Assembly (NCBI RefSeq): GCF_000195335.1
Contig: NC_015387.1
Location: forward strand, 2,056,001 to 2,120,000
Direction: 5' to 3'
Source: Marinithermus hydrothermalis DSM 14884
GTDB taxonomy: Bacteria; Deinococcota; Deinococci; Deinococcales; Marinithermaceae
Length of the DNA stretch: 64,000 nt
A program made the translations under genes and the position numbers. The notes beneath the pieces are model-generated. The model saw only the letters and a program-made list of their open reading frames with translations. It ran no database searches and was not told the origin of the DNA. Shown here piece by piece: positions 27,114-35,187 of the stretch; within the stretch, counting starts at the first letter, position 1, and the number at the start of each line of letters is the position of its first letter.

Positions 27114-27377
27114 ATGTACGTCATCATGGCTTATGACGTGAACGTGGAACGCGTAGTGAAGGTCTTGCACACGGGAAGGCGCTACCTGACCTGGGTGCAG
27201 AACTCGGTGCTCGAAGGGGAACTCACGCCCGCTCTTTTTGAGCGCTTGAAGGCGGATATCGCTAAGATCATCGATCCTAACCAGGATGCGGTGCGTTTTT
27301 ACGTCATTAAGCGCACCGCGTGCTTTGAGAAGGAGTTCTTGGGGCACAGCAAGAACGAACCCGGACAAATACTTTGA
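27114..27377 (+). CDS. cas2: CRISPR adaptation protein Cas2
   Basis: An 87-residue ferredoxin-fold protein. MYVIMAYDVNVERVVKVLHT, WVQNSVLEGELTPALFERL and AVRFYVIKRTACFEKEFLG are the standard Cas2 blocks; Asp8 is the conserved acidic residue. It starts three bases after cas1 and ends the operon. With Cas1 it forms the spacer-insertion complex acting at the leader just downstream. Confidence 0.95.
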   Translation: MYVIMAYDVNVERVVKVLHTGRRYLTWVQNSVLEGELTPALFERLKADIAKIIDPNQDAVRFYVIKRTACFEKEFLGHSKNEPGQIL

Positions 27378-27554
27378 CTAAGTACAATATTCCTCGACCT
27401 CCGGTCGTGCTATAATCCCAGTAGGTTGATGCAAGCAACGCGCTATCAACACTTCCCTTCCTTATCGCGCATCCTTTCCCAGATTGTGTGCTGGGTTGGT
27501 CTTTGACAACTAAGGCACCAATCCGTAAGAGCCCTTCCTTAGGGGATGTTATGG
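27378..27554 (+). promoter_or_regulatory. CRISPR leader
   Basis: A 177-base stretch between cas2 and the first repeat, AT-richer than its surroundings. A TATAAT box at 27411-27416 is the best -10 candidate for pre-crRNA transcription; no strong -35 precedes it. TTGACT lies at 27374-27379 at the wrong spacing. The last bases before the repeat (CCCTTCCTTAGGGGATGTTATGG) include a short inverted repeat that could anchor integration. Confidence 0.7.
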
Positions 27555-29389
27555 GTTTTCACCGTTCCTTCTGGGATTTGAAACACGCGCTCCGCCAACT
27601 CTCCCTGATGCTCCGTGAGGGGTTTTCACCGTTCCTTCTGGGATTTGAAACTACAACACGCAACCCCTGATTTGCAACCCCCACCACAATAGTTTTCACC
27701 GTTCCTTCTGGGATTTGAAACCCCCAAACCCCTGGTTTTGCGCTACGAAAAACGCCGTTTTCACCGTTCCTTCTGGGATTTGAAACAGGATATCCACAAT
27801 CGCGTCCTCAGCGCGTTCGGGGTGGTTTTCACCGTTCCTTCTGGGATTTGAAACAAAGAATCAAAAGCGCGAAACCCGGAACCCGCAACAACAGTTTTCA
27901 CCGTTCCTTCTGGGATTTGAAACCGCCGTCAACGTAGCGGATGACTGCCCACGCGGGGAGTTTTCACCGTTCCTTCTGGGATTTGAAACGCGTGGGAATT
28001 AGCGTGGGAAAACCAGGACGGGTTCAGTTTTCACCGTTCCTTCTGGGATTTGAAACAAATGAGGTCCCCCCACTGTCGGATCAAAGGGCGGGGTTTTCAC
28101 CGTTCCTTCTGGGATTTGAAACTCTCGTGGGCTTTGCCAAGGAGAAAAAGGCCGCCTTGGGTTTTCACCGTTCCTTCTGGGATTTGAAACCCTCGAGGCT
28201 TACAGTAACCTAGACGGTGTACAAGTTTTCACCGTTCCTTCTGGGATTTGAAACTAGTAACAACCTCAAACGCCTTGTTAGCGATGCCTTGTTTTCACCG
28301 TTCCTTCTGGGATTTGAAACCCCCAACGCAACATTATACACCGTCACTGAAACGCAGGTTTTCACCGTTCCTTCTGGGATTTGAAACGCCTCATCCACAA
28401 TGAATAATAGGTTAGCTCCAGAAGTTTTCACCGTTCCTTCTGGGATTTGAAACCTCGATCCGGCGATCCCCTCGGGGCGGCATGGGCGCCGTTTTCACCG
28501 TTCCTTCTGGGATTTGAAACGGCGTGGCTGGCCGAGCGCGGCATGGACATAGAGAGTTTTCACCGTTCCTTCTGGGATTTGAAACTCAAATGGTCCATAT
28601 TGCGCCGTTCCCGTCCTGGACGTTTTCACCGTTCCTTCTGGGATTTGAAACCTTTCTAGCCGGACGCAGGCGCGGCGGGTCCTGGAAGTTTTCACCGTTC
28701 CTTCTGGGATTTGAAACCTGGAGGGACGCATGGAGCGCATGGAGGAACGAGTGGGTTTTCACCGTTCCTTCTGGGATTTGAAACCACTCTAGCCCCCGCT
28801 TACCTGAGGAACACCCCCCAGTTTTCACCGTTCCTTCTGGGATTTGAAACAAAGAATCAAAAGCGCGAAACCCGGAACCCGCAACAAGTTTTCACCGTTC
28901 CTTCTGGGATTTGAAACCATGGAGTGGGTAGAACAAAACGACAACCTATCCAAAGTTTTCACCGTTCCTTCTGGGATTTGAAACTGGCTTCCGTGGTCAT
29001 CTTCACTACCTCCCTTACACCTGGTTTTCACCGTTCCTTCTGGGATTTGAAACTATACCCCCACCCGGTAGGGTGGGGGGTGGGTTAGCGTGTTTTCACC
29101 GTTCCTTCTGGGATTTGAAACCCCAGTCCTCTAATTCACGGTAACTAATGACGTGTTCGTTTTCACCGTTCCTTCTGGGATTTGAAACAAGCGGCTCCTC
29201 AGTTACGAAACCACTCTAGCCCCCGCGTTTTCACCGTTCCTTCTGGGATTTGAAACACAGGTTCTCCTTCCCTCTGGTACTCACGGATCTTCTCGTTTTC
29301 ACCGTTCCTTCTGGGATTTGAAACCCTCACCGCGAAACTCATCATCCAGGAACTAAAAAGTTTTCACCGTTCCTTCTGGGATTTGAAAC
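27555..29389 (+). CRISPR. CRISPR array, 28 repeats and 27 spacers
   Basis: Twenty-eight copies of a 30-base repeat that begins GTTTTCACCG and ends GGGATTTGAAAC. Every copy I read is identical, including the last one (29360-29389). Spacers are 34-40 bases. The ATTTGAAAC end, the leader upstream and the cas operon all indicate transcription on the + strand. Spacer 20 (28851-28887) equals the first 37 of 39 bases of spacer 5 (27855-27893). The end of spacer 25 overlaps the start of spacer 19 by 15 bases. Spacer 23 holds a 9-bp hairpin. Confidence 0.99.
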
Positions 29390-29453
29390 GAAGACTCAAA
29401 GCAAACTCCGCCTCCCGGAGCATCCTCTTCGCACGTACCCGCAACCCAAAAGC

Positions 29454-29476
29454 AAGGCGGGCCGTATGCCCGCCTT
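29454..29476. terminator. Hairpin after the CRISPR array
   Basis: AAGGCGGGC and GCCCGCCTT form a perfect 9-bp stem with a five-base loop. It lies 64 bases after the last repeat and 31 bases beyond the end of the convergent MFS gene. Read on the - strand it is followed by GCTTTTGG, so it fits best as the MFS terminator, and it may end the array transcript as well. Confidence 0.7.
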
Positions 29477-29507
29477 AACGCGAGGAATGCACACTACCTT
29501 GCTCCGC

Positions 29508-30704
29508 TCAAGCCCCCGGGTGCTCCTCGAGCGCCTGGCGCACGCGCGGGTTCACGGCAAGGAGGAAAAGCGCCAGGCCTAGGAGGCTCGCGCTGAAAAC
29601 GTACGGGTACTCGGGCCGGAACTCGTACAGTCCCGTTCCCGCGACCGGGCCCAGCATCCGCCCGAGGGCCTGAGCGGCGCTGCCGAGGCCCGCGACGCTC
29701 CCTTGCTCGCCCTCCCCGACCGCCAGGGAAAGCGCCGCGGTCACACCGGGCATGGCGAGACCCTGCCCGAACCCCTGCAGCACCAAAGCCAGCGTCAGCA
29801 CAGCGAACCCATGCGCAAAGATGAAAAGCACGAACCCCGCGAGGGCCGCCGGCACCCCCACCCAAAGCAGCACCCGGGGCGGCCACTGGTACTTTCGCAC
29901 CAGGACCCCCTGCACGAAAACCGCCACCAAGCCGTACACCACGAGAGCCGTGCCGACCGCGCGTGCGGTGCCGGTGGCGTCCAGGCCCAACCGGTCCTGG
30001 AAGTAAAAAGCCACGGTCTGCTCCAGGGCCACCGAGGCCAGGCTGACCGCGAACCCCAAGACGAGAAGCGGCTGGATCCGCGGGTCGGTGGGGCGCAGCG
30101 CCCCGGCGGCCTCTGCACCCACGCGCCGCTGAGGCTCGGGCAGTTTCCACCACACGAACCAAGCGTTAAGCAGCGCGAGGGAAGCCGAGAAGTAAATGGG
30201 CGCGAGAAGGCTGATCCCCGCGAGGCCCGCGCCGATCGCCGGACCGAAGATCACTCCAAGCCCGAAAGCCGCGCCGATCAACGCCATGCCCGCGGTGCGT
30301 TCGTTGCGGCCGGTCACGTCCGCCACGTAAGCCTGTGCGGTGGGAAGCGTGGCGGAGGAGAAGGTACCGCCCAGCACGCGAGCCGCGAGCAGCAACCCGA
30401 AAAGCACCCCCGGCCCCAACCGCCCCGCGAAGCCCAACTGCGCGACGATAGCGAACAAGTAGAAGGACAGGGCGAACCCCAGGATGCCCACGAGGAGGAC
30501 CGGCTTACGCCCCACGCGCTCGCTTTGGCGCCCCCAGTACGGGCTCATCACGAACTGCATCAGGGCGTACCCGGTGGAGAACAACCCCACCTGCACCTCG
30601 CTCAGGCCGAGCTCGCGAGCCAACGGCGCCAGGATGGGGAACAGAACGGAAAGCCCCAGGATGCTGTTAAACAGGGAGAGGAACAGCAGCGCGAGCGGCC
30701 CCAT
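29508..30704 (-). CDS. MFS family efflux transporter
   Basis: A 398-residue, 12-segment major facilitator of the drug-efflux type. The loop 2-3 motif is SPYWGRQSERVGRKPVLLVG, and the mid-protein motif AFGLGVIFGPAIGAGLAGIS resembles motif C of drug:H+ antiporters. It starts at the ATG at 30704; TAAACT (30712-30717, read on the - strand) ends seven bases before it, so the message should be leaderless. Substrate unknown. The upstream in-frame stretch to 30761 overlaps rlmN and is not used. Confidence 0.88.
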   Translation of the reverse strand: MGPLALLFLSLFNSILGLSVLFPILAPLARELGLSEVQVGLFSTGYALMQFVMSPYWGRQSERVGRKPVLLVGILGFALSFYLFAIVAQLGFAGRLGPGVLFGLLLAARVLGGTFSSATLPTAQAYVADVTGRNERTAGMALIGAAFGLGVIFGPAIGAGLAGISLLAPIYFSASLALLNAWFVWWKLPEPQRRVGAEAAGALRPTDPRIQPLLVLGFAVSLASVALEQTVAFYFQDRLGLDATGTARAVGTALVVYGLVAVFVQGVLVRKYQWPPRVLLWVGVPAALAGFVLFIFAHGFAVLTLALVLQGFGQGLAMPGVTAALSLAVGEGEQGSVAGLGSAAQALGRMLGPVAGTGLYEFRPEYPYVFSASLLGLALFLLAVNPRVRQALEEHPGA

Positions 30705-30714
30705 GCTCCCTAGT

Positions 30715-31776
30715 TTACGGGGTGCGCAACGCGAGCTGACCGCACGCTGCCCCCACATCACGCCCGCGGCTCCAACGCACCGAGACCGGGATGCCGGCCG
30801 CCTCGAGAACCGCGGCGAACCGCCGGATCTGCTCGCGGCTCGAGCCCTCGTGCGGCGCGCCCTCCCAGGGGTTGAAGGGGATGAGGTTCACGTGCGCGGT
30901 CAGGCCGCGCGTGTGCTTAGCGAGCATCTTAGCCTGCCACAGGTGGTCGTTCACGCCGCGGAGCAGGGTGTACTCGAGGGTCACGCGGCGTTTGGTGCGG
31001 CGGTAGTAGTGCCGCACCGCGTCCATGATCTCCTCGATCGCGTAGCGGTGCGCCGTGGGGATGATGCGGCGGCGGGTCTCGTCGTCCGGGGCGTGCAGGC
31101 TGAGGGCCAGCTTGACGCCCACGTCCTCCTCCGCGAGGCGGTAGATGCCGCGGGGGATGCCGACGGTGGAGAGGGTGATGCGGCGCGGGCTCATCGCGAG
31201 GGCTTGCTTGTGGATCATGCGGCGCACGGCCTTGAGGACGTTCGTGAGGTTCAACAGGGGCTCGCCCATCCCCATCAGGACCACGTTGCGGATCTCGCGC
31301 GGGCTGATCCCCTGGTGGTAGGCCGCGGCAAGCAGCTGGTCCAGGATCTCCGGGGCGGTCAGGTTCCGGCCGAAGCGCATCTGGCCCGTGGCGCAGAAGG
31401 TGCACCCTGCGGGGCAGCCCACCATGCTCGAGATGCAGATCGTCCGGCGGTCCTTATACGGCATGTAGACCGCTTCGGTCTGGCGGCCGTCGTGCAGCGT
31501 GTAGAGGTACTTGGTCGAGCCGTCCGCGCTGGGGAAGGCCTGCACGAGGGAGAACTCGCTTATGCGCCAGGTGTGCGCGAGCTCGGCGCGCAACGCGCGG
31601 GGCAGGTCGGTCATCTCGTCGAACTCGCGCACGCCCCACGCGTACAGCCAGTGCGCGATCTGGCGCTTGCGGTACCCTTCCCCGGGCAGGTCCTCGGGCT
31701 CGGGTTCCAGGATCGGGCGTCGCTCATCCCCCAGCGCGAGGGGCAGGTGAGCATTCCATTCAGCAGGTTCCCTCAT
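30715..31776 (-). CDS. rlmN: 23S rRNA/tRNA adenine-C2 methyltransferase RlmN
   Basis: A 353-residue radical SAM enzyme that methylates C2 of A2503 in 23S rRNA and A37 in some tRNAs. The iron-sulfur motif is [39 protein letters not shown] is the SAM-binding region, and [20 protein letters not shown] follows. The C-terminal Cys that carries the methylene is in [10 protein letters not shown]. The stop lies just before the MFS start; mutS2 lies ten bases upstream. Confidence 0.96.
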   Translation of the reverse strand: MREPAEWNAHLPLALGDERRPILEPEPEDLPGEGYRKRQIAHWLYAWGVREFDEMTDLPRALRAELAHTWRISEFSLVQAFPSADGSTKYLYTLHDGRQTEAVYMPYKDRRTICISSMVGCPAGCTFCATGQMRFGRNLTAPEILDQLLAAAYHQGISPREIRNVVLMGMGEPLLNLTNVLKAVRRMIHKQALAMSPRRITLSTVGIPRGIYRLAEEDVGVKLALSLHAPDDETRRRIIPTAHRYAIEEIMDAVRHYYRRTKRRVTLEYTLLRGVNDHLWQAKMLAKHTRGLTAHVNLIPFNPWEGAPHEGSSREQIRRFAAVLEAAGIPVSVRWSRGRDVGAACGQLALRTP

Positions 31777-31785
31777 GGTTCTCCC

Positions 31786-34044
31786 CTACACCTTCAGGTG
31801 CACTACGGTCACGCCGTGCCCGCCCTCGTAAGGCATCGCGTCGTGGAAGGAAGCCACGCGCTTGTCGCGCTTTAGGGCGTCGCGGATCGCGCGCCGGAGG
31901 GCGCCGGTGCCTTTGCCGTGCAGGATGCGGACGGGGGTTTCCTTGAGGGCCAGGGCCTCGCTGATGAAGTCGTGCACCGCCTCTACCGCCTCCACGGCGG
32001 TCAAGCCCCGCACGTTGAGTTCCGGCTCGAACCCGGACTTCACCACCACGGCCTGTTTGGGGCGGGGCGCGTCCTCACCGCGTGGCCTGAGCTCGGCGGT
32101 CGGCACGCTCACCTTCAGCACCCCGATCTGCACCACGGCCTCCTCCCCGTCCACCCGCACCACGGTTCCCGTCTTGCGGTACGAAGGCACCTCCACCGTC
32201 ATGCCGGGCTTGAGGCCCTCCAGGCGCGGGCGCTTGGGTTCCGGCCGGCCCTTTTGGCGCAGCTGCATCACCGTCCGGAGCGCGTCGCGCTTGGCCGACT
32301 CCCCCTTGCGCGCCTGCTCCCGGAGGGAACGGATGCGCTCGTGCACCTCCTTGAGGAGCCGGTCCGCCTCGGCCCGCGCGGCCTCGAGGCGCTCCTGGCG
32401 TTCCGCCTCGATGCGCGCCAGGCGCGCCTCCAGCTCGGCACGCAGGGCCTCGGCCTCGGCCCGCGCGGCGCGGGCCTGCGCGAGTTCGGCCTCCAAGGCG
32501 CGGCGTTCCGCCTCGATCCGCTCCAGGAGGAGCTCGAGCTCGCGGCCCTCGGGGCCGAGGAGGGCTTCCGCTCGTTTAAGGACCGCTTCCGGGAAGCCCA
32601 GTTGCCGCGCGACCGCGAGGGCGTAACTGCGGCCGGGCACCCCGAGGACGAGGCGGTAGGTGGGCTCGAGGCGCTCCAGGTCGAAGGCCATCGAGGCGTT
32701 CAGGACCCCTTCGCGCTCCATGGCGAAGGCCTTGAGGGGGGTGAGGTGCGTGGTGATCACGCCGCGCGCGCCGCGCTCCAGCAGGGCCTCGAGGACCGCT
32801 TGGGAGAGCGCGGCGCCCTCCATGGGGTCGGTGCCGGAGCCGAGCTCGTCGATCAGGACGAGGGCGCGGGGGGAAGCGTGCTGCAGCACGGCCTCGAGGC
32901 GCACGAGGTGCGCGGCGAAGGTGGAGAGGCTGTGCTCGAGGGACTGCTCGTCCCCGATGTCCACCAGCAGGGCGTCCACCCACGGGAGTTCTGCGGCCCG
33001 AGCCGGGACGAAGAGGCCGGACTGCGCCATCAGGACCGCGAGGCCGAGGGATTTCAGGAGGACGGTCTTCCCCCCCATGTTCGGGCCCGTGATGAGCAGG
33101 AGGCGGCGGTCCGCGTCGAGCTCGAGGTCGTTCGGCACGCAGTTCACGATGAGGGGGTGGAAGAGGCCCTCTAGGCGGTAGGTGCCCGCCTCGCCCCACC
33201 GGGGCCGCACGAGGCGCCAGTCCTCCGCGAGGCTGGCCGCGGCGCGCACCAGATCCAGCGCGGCGAGGGCCTCGAGGGTGCGGTCCACCTCGGGGTCCGC
33301 GGCGAGGGCCTGGGTGAGTTCGAAGAGGACGCGCTGCACCTCGGCCTCCTCCTCGAGGCGCAGCTTGGCGAGCTCGTTATTGAGGGGCACGACCGAGGCC
33401 GGCTCGAGGAAGACCGTGGCGCCCGAGGCGGACTGGTCCAGCACGATGCCCGTCACCTGGTGCTGGAGGTGCGCCTTGATGGGGATGACGTACCGGTCGC
33501 GGCGCAGGGTGATGAAGCGTTCCTGCACCGCCTCCGGGTGCGCGTCCATCACCGCGTAGAGCCGATCCTGGATCTGGGCCCGCAGGGGCTCCATGCGCCG
33601 GCGGATCTGGCGCAGCTTGGGGGTGGCGTGGTCCTTAACGCGCCCGTCCTCCTCCAAGGCCTCCGCCACGCGCCGGCGGAAAAGGAGGTGCTCCCCCACA
33701 CGCGCGGCGAGCCCGGCGAGGTGCTCGGTCTCGGCCTCGAGGAGGTGCCGCTTGAGCTCCGCAGCAGCGGAGAGGGTGTGGGCGGCCTCCACGAGCTCGA
33801 GGCCCTCGAGCCGCCGGCCCTCGCGCGCGCGTTGGAGGAGGGGCCGGAGGTCCCGGATCCCCCCCAGGCGGTAGGGCACGAGAAGGGCCTCAGCCACCGC
33901 GGCTTGGAAGGCCTGGGCCTCGGCCGGGGTAGGGTACGGCTCGAGGGCCTGGGCGCGCTCCACGCCCAAAGCGGTCGCGGCGCGCTCGGCTAAAGCCGCG
34001 CGCACCCGGTCGAACTCGAGGGCGGTTCGTGCGTCTCGCATCAT
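31786..34044 (-). CDS. mutS2: MutS2, endonuclease/ribosome-rescue ATPase with Smr domain
   Basis: A 752-residue protein. The MutS-type ATPase has Walker A ITGPNMGGKTVLLKSLGLAV and the DELGSGTDPMEGAALSQAVL Walker B region. A long coiled coil follows, then a KOW-like segment (LKPGMTVEVPSYRKTGTVV) and the C-terminal Smr nuclease domain (LNVRGLTAVEAVEAVHDFI, RILHGKGTGALRRAI). It lacks the mismatch-recognition domain of MutS1. Roles proposed for the family are suppression of recombination and splitting of collided ribosomes. TATACT at 34084-34089 (read on the - strand) is a likely -10; I start at 34044. Confidence 0.95.
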   Translation of the reverse strand: MMRDARTALEFDRVRAALAERAATALGVERAQALEPYPTPAEAQAFQAAVAEALLVPYRLGGIRDLRPLLQRAREGRRLEGLELVEAAHTLSAAAELKRHLLEAETEHLAGLAARVGEHLLFRRRVAEALEEDGRVKDHATPKLRQIRRRMEPLRAQIQDRLYAVMDAHPEAVQERFITLRRDRYVIPIKAHLQHQVTGIVLDQSASGATVFLEPASVVPLNNELAKLRLEEEAEVQRVLFELTQALAADPEVDRTLEALAALDLVRAAASLAEDWRLVRPRWGEAGTYRLEGLFHPLIVNCVPNDLELDADRRLLLITGPNMGGKTVLLKSLGLAVLMAQSGLFVPARAAELPWVDALLVDIGDEQSLEHSLSTFAAHLVRLEAVLQHASPRALVLIDELGSGTDPMEGAALSQAVLEALLERGARGVITTHLTPLKAFAMEREGVLNASMAFDLERLEPTYRLVLGVPGRSYALAVARQLGFPEAVLKRAEALLGPEGRELELLLERIEAERRALEAELAQARAARAEAEALRAELEARLARIEAERQERLEAARAEADRLLKEVHERIRSLREQARKGESAKRDALRTVMQLRQKGRPEPKRPRLEGLKPGMTVEVPSYRKTGTVVRVDGEEAVVQIGVLKVSVPTAELRPRGEDAPRPKQAVVVKSGFEPELNVRGLTAVEAVEAVHDFISEALALKETPVRILHGKGTGALRRAIRDALKRDKRVASFHDAMPYEGGHGVTVVHLKV

Positions 34045-34119
34045 CCCGTCGCCCCGCTCAAGCCGCGGGGCACCCAAAGCCGCAGTATACACGCCTGGAG
34101 GGGGGAAGAAGGTAAGGGG

Positions 34120-35187
34120 TTACTCCCCCACCTCGACCACCGACTTGTCCCCCAGCACGAGCTTGTGCGCCTTGGGCAGGCCTTTGCGCGTGGTGACCTT
34201 GGAGCCCACACCCAGGATGCACTCCTGTATCCGGAGGTTCACGTCCTCCACCACGGCCTTGTCCTCGAGGATGGAGAACTCCACCTCGGCGCGGCGCACC
34301 TGCGCGCCGGGGCCGACCGAGGTGAAGGGACCGATGAAGGCGCTTTCCACCACGGCGCCGCTCGCGATCAAAGCCGGGCCCAGGATCGTGGAGTCGAGGA
34401 CGCTCGCGCCCGGCTCGATCACCACGCGGCCCGTGACGCGGCTACCCGAAACCAGGCCCTCCACGCGAGGCTCGAGGCCTTCGAGGAGGAGGCGGTTCGC
34501 GTCGAGGAGGTCGTGGGGTCGTCCGGTGTCCTTCCACCATCCCTCCACGGTCACGCCGCGCACCGCGCGCCCCCGGTCGATCAGGCCTTGGATGGCGTCG
34601 GTGATCTCGTACTCGCCGCGCGCGCTGGGCTCGAGGCCCGCGATGATCTCGTGGATCTCCGGGGTGAAGACGTACACGCCCGCGACCGCGAGGTTCGTGG
34701 GGGGGTTCTGGGGTTTTTCCAGGAGGCGGACGATCCGGCCTCCCTCCACGACCGCCACGCCGAACTGCTGGGGGTTCTCGACGGGCACGAGGGCGATGAC
34801 CGCGTCGGCCTCGTCCTGCTGGAAGGCCTTGACGAAGCGCGCCACCCCGTGCTCGAACAGGTTGTCCCCCAGGTACATCACGAAGGGGCTGTCCCCCAGC
34901 CACTCGCGCGCCACCCGCACCGCGTGCGCGAGCCCTTGGGACTCCTCCTGCACGATGTAGGTGAGGCGCGCGTCCTTGAACCCGTTGAGCGCGAGGCGGA
35001 TGTCCTTGGCCGTGTCGGGCGAGACGACCACTCCGATCTCGGTGATGCCTGAGCGGGTTAGGTTCTCGACCGCGTAGTGAATGATGGGCCGGCCAGCCAC
35101 CCGGATCGCCGGCTTGGGTCGCGTGTGGGTCAGGGGCCGCAGCCGGGTGCCGCGGCCTGCCGCGAGGATGAGGCCCTTCATGCTCAT
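34120..35187 (-). CDS. rmlA: Glucose-1-phosphate thymidylyltransferase, long (LbH) form
   Basis: A 355-residue nucleotidyltransferase. LILAAGRGTRLRPLTHTRPK is the nucleotide-binding signature; FVMYLGDNLFEHGV and VEGWWKDTGRPHDLLDANRL fit the RmlA group. The last third is a left-handed beta-helix of hexapeptide repeats, which gives the long form found in many thermophiles and archaea. It would make dTDP-glucose for rhamnose-type sugars. TACAAT (35194-35199, - strand) ends six bases before the ATG at 35187, inside the Wzz gene's end. The long form can also act as a UTP or other NDP enzyme, so substrate is not certain. Confidence 0.88.
   Translation of the reverse strand: MSMKGLILAAGRGTRLRPLTHTRPKPAIRVAGRPIIHYAVENLTRSGITEIGVVVSPDTAKDIRLALNGFKDARLTYIVQEESQGLAHAVRVAREWLGDSPFVMYLGDNLFEHGVARFVKAFQQDEADAVIALVPVENPQQFGVAVVEGGRIVRLLEKPQNPPTNLAVAGVYVFTPEIHEIIAGLEPSARGEYEITDAIQGLIDRGRAVRGVTVEGWWKDTGRPHDLLDANRLLLEGLEPRVEGLVSGSRVTGRVVIEPGASVLDSTILGPALIASGAVVESAFIGPFTSVGPGAQVRRAEVEFSILEDKAVVEDVNLRIQECILGVGSKVTTRKGLPKAHKLVLGDKSVVEVGE

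Noticed and set aside
27374-27388. TTGACT and TACAAT at the cas2 end as the array promoter
   Set aside because: The two hexamers are only three bases apart, so they cannot be a -35/-10 pair; TATAAT at 27411 is the better -10.
28191-28357. Shared GACGGTGTA between spacer 10 and the reverse complement of spacer 12
   Set aside because: Only nine bases in common, which is expected by chance among 27 spacers.
27488-29031. Several 60-118 codon open frames on both strands inside the CRISPR array
   Set aside because: They are repeat translations: a 30-base repeat plus spacers near 36 bases keeps frames open. No RBS or protein-like sequence.
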